Shown piece after piece: positions 10,730-20,571 of a DNA stretch of 64,000 bases. Made by a program: the position numbers and the translations under genes. How positions within the stretch are numbered: position 1 is the first letter of the stretch; every line of letters starts with the position of its first letter. The notes under the pieces were generated by a model. The model was not told the DNA's origin. It was given only the letters and a program-made list of their open reading frames with translations, and did no database searches. The DNA comes from a virus: the IMG/VR virus record IMGVR_UViG_3300011116_000260, positions 1 through 64,000 of that record; one strand, 5' to 3'.

Positions 10730-11188
10730 TTAATCTCCTTTATCAAGAAGTATTGTATTATTTTTAATCTTTTCTGTTTGTAACTTTTCTATTTCACTGG
10801 TAAATTCTTTTTCTGCTTCTTCAACACTAGTTTTATTTGTGTGTATTAAAGTAGTCCAATATGTATCTGCATGAGCTATTCCAGCTCTCTTTGCACCCCG
10901 TATAGCAGGGATAACATGATAACCAGTAAAGCGTTGAGGACCATCATTTGTAGTGACTGTTATATCACCACTTATAATACAAATATTATCTATATTAGAA
11001 AAAGCACCAGTAATTAAAGTGCCTGCTGGTATAAAAATTGTTCTTGCATACATAGATCCAAATATAAGACCTTCTGTTTGTAAAAATACTTGTGGCATAT
11101 CTGAAGCAATTTTTTCCAACTCAGTTACTTTTTGATTATTAATTCTTTGTAACTCTTCTTTATCAACTATTGGGAGTATATCTGTCAC
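10730..11188 (-). CDS. Cupin-like small phage protein
   Basis: 152 residues. The central part reads as a run of short strands: YARTIFIPAGTLITGA, then IISGDITVTT, then GTKR-like RGAKRAGIAHADTYWTTLIHT. This is the pattern of a conserved phage protein family with a single-domain cupin-like beta fold. The C terminus is a charged helix (EEAEKEFTSEIEKLQTEKI). Its start overlaps the end of the large terminase by 4 bases, so it is coupled to packaging genes in translation. Function is unknown; members are found next to terminase and head genes in many podoviruses. Confidence 0.6.
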   Translation of the reverse strand: MTDILPIVDKEELQRINNQKVTELEKIASDMPQVFLQTEGLIFGSMYARTIFIPAGTLITGAFSNIDNICIISGDITVTTNDGPQRFTGYHVIPAIRGAKRAGIAHADTYWTTLIHTNKTSVEEAEKEFTSEIEKLQTEKIKNNTILLDKGD

Positions 11189-12873
11189 CTTTTAAATCTC
11201 CTTTTTAGGATACTTGGATATAGTTTTTGGTTAATATTTGGATTACCATTAACTATTAAAGCACCGCTTACTCTTTCTCCTAGTAAACCTAAAGATCTTT
11301 TATTACTCATCCAATCTTTAATTTGTTGTTTATATTCTTCTTGCTTATTCTTTTGTATTTGAGAATCAGCATCAATTGATAAAGAATCCTGCCAATAAGC
11401 AACAGCACTAGCTAAAATATCTACTCTATCGTCATGTTTAAGACTGCCACGACGCTCTGTAATTCGTGTTAGTTGTTTTTGGTTTTCAGAATCTTTAATG
11501 GCTTTAGTATTAAAAATTAATTTATGAACAGCCATTATTGGTTCAAGAACTCTAATAATTCTTTGTTCTTTAGCACCAGTAACTTTAAAATCTTCAATTG
11601 CTACTTGGCCACAAATTTCAGAAACGATTGGTCTTAATAGATTACAATACATAGCATCACCAAAGTTAGCTTCAACTCTAATTAAATTAATATCGTATTG
11701 ATATGCTAACTTAGCAATCTTCTTTAGTAAGACTTCTTCGTATCCTCCTTGCAAACCAAGCAATTCATGTATGACAACATAGCCATTGATAAATGATGCA
11801 ATGCAAATAGCTGTTTCATCTGATCCACGGCCACTAGGGTCAACAAACATTGCAGTCTGCATATACGGTATAAAATTAGGGCTAATCCATTGTGGTTCAT
11901 ATAGTAGATCTCCTGAAATACCAAACGATTCGATTTGTTTCTTTGGAGTACGCTTTTCCCAAGTAATCTTTTCAGGGAATACTTCAGGATTAACATCAAT
12001 AACTATTAAATCTTCTAACTTAAGGGGATACTTAGCTCTATCACTAAGTGTAGGATCTAATTTGTAGTGAAGTGCAAATAATCTTGGACCTATCTTAGCT
12101 TCTCTAGACTTAAGTACATCTATAGGGAATCTCTCTGGTTGTGTTGATTCTCCTACTTCTAGCTCCAACTTTAGGATATATTCTGCACAACAATCTATTT
12201 CACCCGGAACATCTGGGTTAGGCATGATTGCAGGAAACTTTATAATAGGATAAGAGTTAGATAACTTAATATAAACACTATCGGTTGATTGATATGTACC
12301 TAGAATACGAATACAACCATCTGGTGTGTTGTTTCTAATTTGTTCTAACTCAGCCAACTTATTTAAAAGTTTTTCTCTAGCAGAAGGTGTATCTGCATTT
12401 TCTTCAATTTCAACATCGTCTACAATAATATCATCGGCGTGGCTACCAGTTATTTGACCAGTAATACCTCTAGCATAGCAAGATAAATCCTGACCAAATA
12501 CTGTACGACAACCAATATTAAAACCGAATGCACTATCCTTATCAAACTCTTTTGGTTTAAGATGATTGCAATATGGAACAACTTCTAAGATTTGTCTTAC
12601 CTGAGCAATAAAGTTAATTGCTCTTAGGGTTGTTGCAGATATAACCATAATAGTTCTATCTGGATTTGTTAACAATCTCCAACTGGCAAAGCAAGCATTG
12701 ATTACAGACTTACCTGCGCCACGACCAGCTTGTAATTGAAAGTCTCTTGGGCCATTCTGCATTAGGTCTGCCATAGCATACTGTAATGGGGTTGGTTCTC
12801 CAAGACCTAAATACTTAAAACAGGCCCATAGGTGGTTTCTAAAGTCTTCAACCATTTCTTGTGGTGCTTGCAT
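11185..12873 (-). CDS. Terminase large subunit (T7 gp19-like)
   Basis: 562 residues, the normal length for the T7 family. The ATPase half has Walker A QAGRGAGKS at 48-56 and Walker B with catalytic acids in DDIIVDDVEIEE at 147-158. The nuclease half has VDPSGRGSDET with D345 and a closing DDRVDIL at 481-487, as in RNase H-like terminase nucleases. It drives DNA into the prohead and cuts concatemers. It lies just downstream of the small subunit. The GTTGGRGCTA element occurs inside its coding region (12150-12178). Confidence 0.95.
   Translation of the reverse strand: MQAPQEMVEDFRNHLWACFKYLGLGEPTPLQYAMADLMQNGPRDFQLQAGRGAGKSVINACFASWRLLTNPDRTIMVISATTLRAINFIAQVRQILEVVPYCNHLKPKEFDKDSAFGFNIGCRTVFGQDLSCYARGITGQITGSHADDIIVDDVEIEENADTPSAREKLLNKLAELEQIRNNTPDGCIRILGTYQSTDSVYIKLSNSYPIIKFPAIMPNPDVPGEIDCCAEYILKLELEVGESTQPERFPIDVLKSREAKIGPRLFALHYKLDPTLSDRAKYPLKLEDLIVIDVNPEVFPEKITWEKRTPKKQIESFGISGDLLYEPQWISPNFIPYMQTAMFVDPSGRGSDETAICIASFINGYVVIHELLGLQGGYEEVLLKKIAKLAYQYDINLIRVEANFGDAMYCNLLRPIVSEICGQVAIEDFKVTGAKEQRIIRVLEPIMAVHKLIFNTKAIKDSENQKQLTRITERRGSLKHDDRVDILASAVAYWQDSLSIDADSQIQKNKQEEYKQQIKDWMSNKRSLGLLGERVSGALIVNGNPNINQKLYPSILKRRFKR
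12150..12178 (-). promoter_or_regulatory. Dispersed GTTGGRGCTA element inside terminase
   Basis: Minus strand: TCCTA, a 16-base loop containing AGTTGGAGCTA, then TAGGA, so a short hairpin is possible. The core matches elements at 35700, 45924, 52830 and 58602, the other four of which sit at gene ends. It may be a phage promoter or a processing signal. Because it falls in a coding region it could also be chance. Confidence 0.4.
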
Positions 12874-12922
12874 ACATCCTCCATAATAGGAACTACAACA
12901 ATTATGTCATAGTTCCTTGTTA

Positions 12923-13153
12923 TCAGCCATTGGCTGCTTTAAATTTAAATGGAGCCTTGGAAGCCATCTTAGCTTCTAGCTCATCTAGCGTAGCGTGGGA
13001 GATACCATCCAGTACCTCCCTATTGTCGTTTATAAGCCCTCTAATGACCGTATAAAGCCCCGGAGTACATCTGGTGGGGTCATCTAGGTCTAAGAGCAGC
13101 TGGCTCAGTAAACGGTCGTTAAGGCGTTTAATGAGATCCTTGTTATCGGACAT
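12923..13153 (-). CDS. Terminase small subunit (T7 gp18-like)
   Basis: 76 residues from the ATG at 13153, chosen because AAAGG stands eight bases upstream. An in-frame start six codons earlier has no site. The sequence begins MSDNKDLIKRLNDRLLSQL and is mostly helical and acidic, as in T7-type small terminases of 75-90 residues, which recognise DNA and stimulate the large subunit. It precedes terL with a gap of about 50 bases. Confidence 0.7.
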   Translation of the reverse strand: MSDNKDLIKRLNDRLLSQLLLDLDDPTRCTPGLYTVIRGLINDNREVLDGISHATLDELEAKMASKAPFKFKAANG

Positions 13154-13155
13154 AT

Positions 13156-13266
13156 TTAGCCTTTGATCCAAGTCTTGATCTTATCAACACTTACGACATG
13201 GCCAGCTACATAACCAGCAAATAACATAAAGCAACCAAACCAAACGCTTCCTAAAAATGATGACAT
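13156..13266 (-). CDS. Small single-span membrane protein (holin candidate)
   Basis: 36 residues, starting at 13266 with GGAGAATAA upstream. One membrane span (roughly residues 5-28, FLGSVWFGCFMLFAGYVAG) is followed by a short basic tail (KIKTWIKG). It lies between a fibre gene and the small terminase, the same place where T7 keeps its holin gene 17.5. The position and the single span suggest a holin or other lysis helper, but the protein is short and nothing else supports it. Confidence 0.6.
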   Translation of the reverse strand: MSSFLGSVWFGCFMLFAGYVAGHVVSVDKIKTWIKG

Positions 13267-13277
13267 ATTTATTCTCC

Positions 13278-15269
13278 TTATAAAGAAAAGTCTCTAACAT
13301 ATACTTTAAAAACTGTAGATTGTGTAGATGTTGGGGTTACTCGTAATCTCATTTTGGTACTACTAGTACCTCCAATATCTACTGCATAGGTTGCATTAGC
13401 ACCACCTATATTTATATCACTAATGGTTGCTGTAGATACAGTTGTATTACCATTATGTATTGCATTTATTTCTGTTAATTGATATTTTCCACCTGTAGTA
13501 TTAACAGCTTGAATAATAAACTTAGCACCTCTAATACTAGCTTTATCTAGTTGTAATAAATTAAGTGTAGATGTAGTAGTTGTTGTAAGTGTTGCTGAAA
13601 AACTATAACTTATATCAATTCCAGAAACAGTTGATATAAAATTTGAAGATGAAATTTGAGGAGTAATAACACTAATACCATTAAAGTTTGCAGTATAACC
13701 ACTAGGATCAATAAATAGATATTCTCCACTAGTTACTCCAGAAACATCACCAATAGCAAGACCAGTAGAACTGTCTAAATTAATTCCACCACCGTAATCA
13801 AGAATACTAACTCCAGCAGTACCCAAAATTGATGCAACATTTCCTGCTGATACTAAAGTATCACCAGCATTTCCATCTACAGATATATAAGTTGATCCAG
13901 ATGAAATTTCACCAATAGAAACATATGCTCCCGTAGAATTATTAATTGCTAAATTAGTTCCTGATATTGAAGTTGCAGTAGCTGCTCCAATATTTGGAGT
14001 AACTAAAGTTTTATTAGTTAATGTTTCTGTACCAGTTATTGTTGCAATATTTAATGAATTAATAGTAGAATTAATCCACTGTGATGTACTAGAGTCATAC
14101 CTCAATAAGTTATTATTAGCAGGACTGGTAATTGTAACATCAGCAAAATCATCAATAACAGAATAAGCAACACCACCACCACCAATGTTTGATGTATTTC
14201 TAAATAGACCAGCAGCAATAAACTTAGCGTTTGCTGTATTATTTAAAGCAGTTGCGTTTCCTTTTACAATTAAATAACCAAGAAACACACCCTGTGTTGC
14301 TGTAGCGTCATTTTCTGAAAAGGACTCATATTGAATATTAGCTTGTGCTGTTTCAAAAGAAGTATATGTTTGTCTTCCATAGTAAACACCAAGTACTTCT
14401 GGTTGATTTGGAAGTGCAAATAATCTTTGTGTTGTATACTGACCACCAGATACAGATTGCAAAGTACCTGTTCCATCATCCCATTTAGTTGGATCAATAG
14501 TAGAGTTTACAACAGTAGTAAAACCACCAGATCCATTTCTATACCAACGATAGACTGCTGTTACTGGATTTGAATTAGTATCAGTAACTATATTTGGGGA
14601 GTTTGGGTCTGTCTTATAGTTTCTACCAATAGCATATGCTTTACCAGAACTTTTATTTACTTGTAGATTAGCACCATTAGCTGATATTTCATAACCAGAT
14701 AGTTTTAAGGGACCAAATGCTCTAACAAATGGATCTATTTGAGATGCTTGTCCATAAGAAACATGTGGATAAGATTTTGCAATATTAATAGTACTTCTAT
14801 TTGGATGTACTAAAGCTCCTAATGGGATTTGTGTTTCGTATTGAGTTTCTGTCCAAGTGCTTGTTTGTTGAACTACTGCTCCACTAGAGTTAATAGCAAT
14901 CCAAGTTTCATCTGCTGATGCTAAGTTTGTTAGTGTTACCGCTGTTTTAGCAGTCCAAGTAACTGTTGTAACTGTTGGATTTGGTAATGCAGTTAAACTA
15001 GCACCCTGTGTTACAATAATACCAGAACCAGCACTAATATCAAACTTACTAGAATTCCCAGCATTAATACTAACTACACCACCATATAGAATACCAGTTT
15101 GAAGATTCTCGATAAAGCGATCATTATTAATACCTTCCCAGTTACCATAAAAGTTAACAGCAGTTACATCGCCAGTAGTTGTTGTATAGTTACCTGCATT
15201 ATCAATAAGGTCTACTGGAGGATGATTAATAGAAAACCCAGCTCTTCCGTTTAATTTTTGAATTGCCAT
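13278..15269 (-). CDS. Tail fibre or receptor-binding-type structural protein
   Basis: 663 residues, rich in Thr, Ser, Gly and Asn with almost no charged stretches. The N-terminal 150 residues contain TAVNFYGNWEGINNDRFIENLQ and beta-rich repeats. From about 400, TGTETLTNKTLVTPNIGAA is a common linker phrase in phage tail fibres. It follows the 240-residue fibre-like protein and precedes the lysis/terminase cluster, so I read it as a second fibre component or host-range protein. There is no visible lyase or chaperone domain. Confidence 0.65.
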   Translation of the reverse strand: MAIQKLNGRAGFSINHPPVDLIDNAGNYTTTTGDVTAVNFYGNWEGINNDRFIENLQTGILYGGVVSINAGNSSKFDISAGSGIIVTQGASLTALPNPTVTTVTWTAKTAVTLTNLASADETWIAINSSGAVVQQTSTWTETQYETQIPLGALVHPNRSTINIAKSYPHVSYGQASQIDPFVRAFGPLKLSGYEISANGANLQVNKSSGKAYAIGRNYKTDPNSPNIVTDTNSNPVTAVYRWYRNGSGGFTTVVNSTIDPTKWDDGTGTLQSVSGGQYTTQRLFALPNQPEVLGVYYGRQTYTSFETAQANIQYESFSENDATATQGVFLGYLIVKGNATALNNTANAKFIAAGLFRNTSNIGGGGVAYSVIDDFADVTITSPANNNLLRYDSSTSQWINSTINSLNIATITGTETLTNKTLVTPNIGAATATSISGTNLAINNSTGAYVSIGEISSGSTYISVDGNAGDTLVSAGNVASILGTAGVSILDYGGGINLDSSTGLAIGDVSGVTSGEYLFIDPSGYTANFNGISVITPQISSSNFISTVSGIDISYSFSATLTTTTTSTLNLLQLDKASIRGAKFIIQAVNTTGGKYQLTEINAIHNGNTTVSTATISDINIGGANATYAVDIGGTSSTKMRLRVTPTSTQSTVFKVYVRDFSL

Positions 15270-15279
15270 ATATTATTCC

Positions 15280-16002
15280 TTATTGTACTATATAACCAAC
15301 ACTCCATTTTTTATCAATACCAAATGTACACAAAGCAGTTACTCTATGGTACATTGTATTTGTTAATAATGGGGCTACGCGAAGTTCAAATTGCTGATCT
15401 GTTGAATCATATACAACACTATAGACAGCAAAATCAGATGATACACTATAGGTATTACCGTATTCAACAAAGTTAACTGTTGGGCTTTGAGCAATACTTA
15501 TATTTTCATAGTCGTGATTTAAAGCTGCTAATATTTTTGTAATTTTTCTTTTAGTTAGTTTTGTTGGTAATGTTATTCCAGTAGTATTTCCTACTTCTGT
15601 TTGAATAGTAAATTCAATACTACCAATAACATCAGAATCTTTAGTTAATTGATTACCTTTATATAAAGGAAACTGCATAATAGGAACAATACTTGTACTG
15701 CCTGTTAATAGATTTCCTGTCACTATTTTAGATGTAGTATCTATATAAACAGTATTTATAACTGGTTCTGTTAATATTGGATTATTACCAAAAATTAAAG
15801 ATCCAGTACCAGATTCATCTGTAATAATGCCAGCTAGTTCTGCTGATGTAGTAGCACCAAACTGACCCAAGGAATTTTCTTTACTAGCGAATCCAGAAAG
15901 ATTTTCTTCTTTAAGATTATGCATTACTCCTGTTGTGTTTCTTTTAAGAACACCACGATCAGCAGAGTGCTGTCCAATATCAATTGGCCTTCTTCCGGGC
16001 AT
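15280..16002 (-). CDS. Fibre-associated structural protein
   Basis: 240 residues from the ATG at 16002 (GGAAAG upstream). A longer in-frame start exists but would sit inside the upstream gene. The middle has GTGSLIFGNNPILTEPVI, a repeat phrase of phage fibre shafts, and the C-terminal half is beta-rich with aromatic residues. Its start overlaps the u-spanin-like gene by 23 bases. It probably forms a short fibre or adaptor with the 663-residue protein next to it. Exact role unknown. Confidence 0.55.
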   Translation of the reverse strand: MPGRRPIDIGQHSADRGVLKRNTTGVMHNLKEENLSGFASKENSLGQFGATTSAELAGIITDESGTGSLIFGNNPILTEPVINTVYIDTTSKIVTGNLLTGSTSIVPIMQFPLYKGNQLTKDSDVIGSIEFTIQTEVGNTTGITLPTKLTKRKITKILAALNHDYENISIAQSPTVNFVEYGNTYSVSSDFAVYSVVYDSTDQQFELRVAPLLTNTMYHRVTALCTFGIDKKWSVGYIVQ

Positions 16003-16459
16003 CTTCGCTTTCCTTTCTCCACGCTGCATCAAAGACTGGATCAGACATTCTTTTTGCTGCTATCCATTCTCTAATTGTGGTTGGGTCGTTTTCATTCATA
16101 GCGTCTTTAGCTAGTTTAGCTTCATTAATTTTAGGTTTTGGTATCCATCCTATAGCAAGCCGGATAGCTTGGCCTATCCCTGTTTGCCATAGAATAATTA
16201 CAATACCAATAAAGATAATAGAAATAAAACCATACTGAATTAAACTGGCCCACCAAGGGGTAATATCTTTAACTCCGCTGATTGCATCTGCTATATCTTT
16301 TGTTTCACCTAAAATAATTTCTGCGTGTTTATGAGCAATAGTTATATCTTGAGTATCAAGAATTTTAATTGCGTTTTCTTGAACTATGTGGTTACTAGTA
16401 GAGATCTGATTAACAGAAGAACAACCACATAGTAACAACATAATTAAGAATTTTTTCAT
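15980..16459 (-). CDS. Lipoprotein with internal membrane span, u-spanin candidate
   Basis: 159 residues. The N terminus MKKFLIMLLLCGCSS is a lipoprotein signal with a lipobox ending at Cys12 or Cys14. Residues of about 72-95 form a strong membrane helix (YGFISIIFIGIVIILW), and the last 60 residues are basic and hydrophilic. Known: unimolecular spanins join an outer-membrane lipid anchor to an inner-membrane helix and fuse the two membranes at lysis. Here the periplasmic part is only about 55 residues and the cytoplasmic tail is long, which is atypical. The start overlaps the preceding coiled-coil gene by 4 bases. If right, it implies a Gram-negative host. Confidence 0.55.
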   Translation of the reverse strand: MKKFLIMLLLCGCSSVNQISTSNHIVQENAIKILDTQDITIAHKHAEIILGETKDIADAISGVKDITPWWASLIQYGFISIIFIGIVIILWQTGIGQAIRLAIGWIPKPKINEAKLAKDAMNENDPTTIREWIAAKRMSDPVFDAAWRKESEDARKKAN

Positions 16460-16716
16460 AGACTTCTTTCTAATACTTCAATACGGTGTCTTAGTTCTTT
16501 AAGATCACCCATCATAACAATTATACTTTTACCTTGTTCAATATCTGTTTTAACAAGATCCTTTGCAATATCTCGTAATACAATTAACTCTTCTACATTA
16601 CGATCTATCATTGCATCTCGTTTACCTAATTTAAGAATAACAGTAACTACACCAACAGTCAGAATAGCCAACTGCATCATAGCTACATAAATACCAATAT
16701 TATTTTGATCTGACAT
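16456..16716 (-). CDS. Membrane protein with coiled coil (holin/spanin-type candidate)
   Basis: 86 residues: a membrane helix at about 8-27 (YVAMMQLAILTVGVVTVIL) followed by a heptad-rich coiled coil to the end (VEELIVLRDIAKDLVK, LKELRHRIEVLERSL). One span plus a coiled coil is the layout of inner-membrane spanins and some holins. It is coupled to the lipoprotein gene by an ATGA overlap, so the two probably act as a lysis pair. Which of them is the holin cannot be told from sequence. Confidence 0.55.
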   Translation of the reverse strand: MSDQNNIGIYVAMMQLAILTVGVVTVILKLGKRDAMIDRNVEELIVLRDIAKDLVKTDIEQGKSIIVMMGDLKELRHRIEVLERSL

Positions 16717-16728
16717 GACATAGTTCCT

Positions 16729-19700
16729 TTATGCGGCTAGATAAACAAAAGAAAGAGCTAACCAATTGGTTGCATTTGTGTTTAAAAGAGGTACAGCCTG
16801 AGTTGTTTGACCATCTCCGTTAAAACCAAATACCCTTAAAGTACCATCTGTTAAAACTCTTGTTTCAAAAGTACCATTATAATTAGAACCAGAAAAGTTT
16901 AGTCTTCCTGTTGTTGTAAATATTTGATTATAAGATGGTGCAGGTAATCCTTGTAGTATTGGAACACCAGATCCAAGAGTAATATTTGCAGTAGCTGCTG
17001 AAATTAATCCTTCAACAAAAACCATTCTGCCTGTTTTTGTATATCTTACTGGAAAAGTTGTAGAATTGTATGATGTAAAGTTAGATGTAGCATTAGTAGC
17101 AAATCTAAATCCACTAGTTTCACTTGCAACATCTGCTAAAACTGTATTTTCTGTATATAATAAGGGACTATCAATATATTTTGGTGGTTGTGAAAATGTA
17201 GTTACACCATCATTACCAATAACAACATCAGATAAAGTTGGAGTTATTGCTCCAAATCTATCAGAATTACCAATAATTCTTATAGGACCATCACTAATAA
17301 TAAGATCAGTTTTAACTGTAGGGGCTACTACTTTTCCAGCGGCATATAGATCTCCACCAATACCAACACCACCAGCAACTTGCAACGCACCAGTATTTGA
17401 TGCTGTAGCTGATTGTGTAGAAGATAGTGTAGTAACGCCACTAATACTTGTTGTTCCGTTTACAGCTAGTTTTGTGGTTGGGCTTGTAGTTCCAATACCA
17501 ACATTGCCATCAGGATCAATTCTCATTCGTTCTGTTGTTGTATTTACAGAACTAGCATTATTTGTTGATAAAGCAATACCTGTTAAATAAGCGTCATTTC
17601 TATAAAAACTCATTGCGGCTCCACCACCGCCTCCAGATGAGTATAAAATAGACGATGTGGATGATGCAGAAATACCACCATCAAGATGTATTCCAGACAT
17701 GTTTGTAATAGTTGATTGAACACCACCAGCAGTGCCGCTTGTTACTTTTGTATTACCAACTACATGTAGTTTTCCTGTTGGGCTTCCAATTCCAATGCCA
17801 ACATTGCCAGACGAATCAATACGCATTCGCTCCGTGTTATTTGTGCCGAATCTAGTAACCCCAGCAGTATCGTTCCATATGTCTAGGGTATTGGAGGAGC
17901 CACCAAATCCAAGGTATGCGCCTCTTCCAGCACTGTCATACAAATCCAAATAACACGCGCCACCAGAAACAATTGCATTCGTTGTTTCTAGACGCAAAAC
18001 ATTGGTTGTGCCTTTGACATGCAGTTTGGTTGCTGGGTTTGCAATACCAATACCAAGATTTCCTAGATGATCAAGTGTCATTCTATTCTTCATACCAACA
18101 CTAAAATCATCTGTAGTTAAAAAATGCATTTTAATTCCATAGCCACCAGAGCTTTGGAATAAAAGACCTCCTTGTGTGCCGCTACTTATTCCTGATGTAG
18201 TAATACCAGCAAACTCATCATTAACAGAATTAGTCTGATTTAGTTGAATTCCACTATATTTATTTAATCCTGTAAGAGTTGTACCAGTTGATGGCACTGC
18301 GATTTGAAGTCTTGTTGTTGGATTTCCTATTCCAATACCAACATTACCATTTGTGGTTATATTTAACGCTGCTGTATTATTAGTAATTAATGAATACGGA
18401 TGATTTGAAGTTGTTCCTGAATAAGCAATATCATTTCCAGCTCCAATATAACCCATTACTTGACTTACAGAAGGTGAATTACTACTTTGTAGTGCACATA
18501 TTGTTCCGGGAACACCAACTACATGCAGTTTTGTTGTTGGACTTGTTGTTCCAATACCAACATCACCAGTATTTAAAATCCGCATTCGTTCTGTGTTATT
18601 TGTCATTAAAACATAAGCATGATCTGAAAGTGTTCCAGACCAAGCAGCAGTACTTGACGGATATGCAAATGCTTGTTGAACTGTTCCATCAGTTGCAAAA
18701 CCAGACAGACCAGCGGCTGATGAAATTGATAGTTTGTAACCCGGACTTGCAGTACCAATACCAACATTACCGGAAGAATTAATAGTTAATGCTGCTGTGC
18801 TACTCCCCTTGAATTGAAAACCACCACCAGTAGTTCCAGAATTTGTTAATGTTAGTAAGCTATTTGCTTCATGGCTAACTAGTAAATTTGATCCGTTACC
18901 AGCTAAGATAAGAGATTGTAAACCAACAGAACCAGCATTATCAATACGCATTAATCCATTAAGTACTTGAATACCATTAGTAGTCGCTGCTGAAGTAATT
19001 AAAAGTTTATGGCCAGTACCATTAGCACCACCAATACCAATATTATCACTAAATGTTTTATTACCAGTTACAGTTTCGTTACCAGAAAGACCTACATAAT
19101 TAGCTAGAGTTGTTGTGCTAATTTGGGTCCAAGCTGATCCATTATATATCTTAAAGGCTGTATTAGCAGAGTCATACCAGATAGTACCAGCCAATGGATT
19201 GGTTGGTGAACTTGATCCATAAGTTGCTGTAGCTCGTCCGGTAAGGTTTCCATACTGGTCAATAGCATTTACTTCAACATTGCTTGAGTTTTTAAATGCA
19301 ACAATCTTTTGTGTAGAAGCACCCTTGAAGGTTGGTACTGTTGCAGAATCTGCGTTTATTGTAAATGTACCAGTTAGGTTTAATACTGATGTTGTGTTAC
19401 CAGTTAGATTAAGAACACCAGCTTGAGTTAGATTACCAGTAATATTTTGATTACCAGTTTGTGATAGATTTCCAGCTAAAGTTAGTGCAGTTGGGCTAGT
19501 ACTACTTGGGGTAATGGTAAAATTTGCTGTACTATCTTTTGTTCCGTTAGCACCAGCATAAACAATTCTACCCTGAGCATGGCCATTAAAGATGGTGTTT
19601 GAAGATGTTGTAACTGCATTAGTTACATAATCGTCAATTGCATTTACTGCTGTAATAATATCAGAACCGTTTGCAACAATAGTACCAGTTACAGTACCAG

Positions 19701-20556
19701 CACCAACTTTTGTCTGTAGTGCTGTAATTGCAGAACCCTGAGATGTGTTGGTTGACTCTGTTGCAGTAACTCTAGTATCTAATCCATTAACTGCGGCTGA
19801 TAAGTTAGATGCTGAATAAGTTCCAGTTAAACTTGTAGATGGACTAACTCTTGGTGTTAGTGCGTTAATGCTAGATGTTTGTGATGTATTTAAAGTTTCA
19901 ATAGCATCCAATCTACCATTTTGGGTTGTGTTTATTGCTACAGCAGAATCAACTTGTGATTGAATATTTGTATTAGCAGCATCAATATAAGTCTTTGCAG
20001 ACTGTCCACTTGGTAGTGCTCCCAATCTTCCTTCTACCCAAGTTCTTGTAGCTATAGAGTATGTGCTATTATATTCAAGATCAGTTGCTGTTACAAACTC
20101 ATAATTTAATCTATCTAAAATTTCTTGTGCTAAATTTACAAGTTGACTTGTTTGTAAATTAAGTTGACTGGCCGTTAATCTAGTTCCATCAAGCCAAGTT
20201 ACTAATGATTCACTACTAATGCTTTTTCGTCTAATAGTAATAGAATCTCCATTTGATACTGCTGGAACTATAATACTTACTCCAGCTTTGGTTACATAAT
20301 TAGGAAAACTAGTGGAAAAGGCTGTAATCTTTTTATTAGCTTCGTCTACAGTATAGTTATTTGACGCAATAACAAAGATTTTTCTAAAGTCTTCTTGTGC
20401 AAGTACAGTTCCACTTGGCACTGTAAACTTTCTTTCTACTTCTATTTGATCTTTATGAGCAATTCCAGATATGGTTGGTATAGTGGAGTATGAAAATCCT
20501 GTTGAAGAATTCCAAGTACCACTTGTATTTGTTTTTAGTAAAGTATTAGTAGGCAT
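16729..20556 (-). CDS. Tail fibre protein (T7 gp17-type N terminus)
   Basis: 1,275 residues. The first 150 match the T7 gp17 tail-attachment domain in pattern: IRRKSISSESLVTWLDG then LTASQLNLQTSQLVNLAQE. After a coiled region, the shaft carries many copies of a phrase such as GNVGIGTTSPTTKLHV and NTTERMRID, a repeat typical of long fibres. The last 150 residues are a distinct beta-rich tip. There is no self-cleaving S74 chaperone motif at the end. It attaches to the tail via the N terminus and should bind the receptor with the tip. Confidence 0.85.
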   Translation of the reverse strand: MPTNTLLKTNTSGTWNSSTGFSYSTIPTISGIAHKDQIEVERKFTVPSGTVLAQEDFRKIFVIASNNYTVDEANKKITAFSTSFPNYVTKAGVSIIVPAVSNGDSITIRRKSISSESLVTWLDGTRLTASQLNLQTSQLVNLAQEILDRLNYEFVTATDLEYNSTYSIATRTWVEGRLGALPSGQSAKTYIDAANTNIQSQVDSAVAINTTQNGRLDAIETLNTSQTSSINALTPRVSPSTSLTGTYSASNLSAAVNGLDTRVTATESTNTSQGSAITALQTKVGAGTVTGTIVANGSDIITAVNAIDDYVTNAVTTSSNTIFNGHAQGRIVYAGANGTKDSTANFTITPSSTSPTALTLAGNLSQTGNQNITGNLTQAGVLNLTGNTTSVLNLTGTFTINADSATVPTFKGASTQKIVAFKNSSNVEVNAIDQYGNLTGRATATYGSSSPTNPLAGTIWYDSANTAFKIYNGSAWTQISTTTLANYVGLSGNETVTGNKTFSDNIGIGGANGTGHKLLITSAATTNGIQVLNGLMRIDNAGSVGLQSLILAGNGSNLLVSHEANSLLTLTNSGTTGGGFQFKGSSTAALTINSSGNVGIGTASPGYKLSISSAAGLSGFATDGTVQQAFAYPSSTAAWSGTLSDHAYVLMTNNTERMRILNTGDVGIGTTSPTTKLHVVGVPGTICALQSSNSPSVSQVMGYIGAGNDIAYSGTTSNHPYSLITNNTAALNITTNGNVGIGIGNPTTRLQIAVPSTGTTLTGLNKYSGIQLNQTNSVNDEFAGITTSGISSGTQGGLLFQSSGGYGIKMHFLTTDDFSVGMKNRMTLDHLGNLGIGIANPATKLHVKGTTNVLRLETTNAIVSGGACYLDLYDSAGRGAYLGFGGSSNTLDIWNDTAGVTRFGTNNTERMRIDSSGNVGIGIGSPTGKLHVVGNTKVTSGTAGGVQSTITNMSGIHLDGGISASSTSSILYSSGGGGGAAMSFYRNDAYLTGIALSTNNASSVNTTTERMRIDPDGNVGIGTTSPTTKLAVNGTTSISGVTTLSSTQSATASNTGALQVAGGVGIGGDLYAAGKVVAPTVKTDLIISDGPIRIIGNSDRFGAITPTLSDVVIGNDGVTTFSQPPKYIDSPLLYTENTVLADVASETSGFRFATNATSNFTSYNSTTFPVRYTKTGRMVFVEGLISAATANITLGSGVPILQGLPAPSYNQIFTTTGRLNFSGSNYNGTFETRVLTDGTLRVFGFNGDGQTTQAVPLLNTNATNWLALSFVYLAA

Positions 20557-20571
20557 TTCTTATAACTCCTA

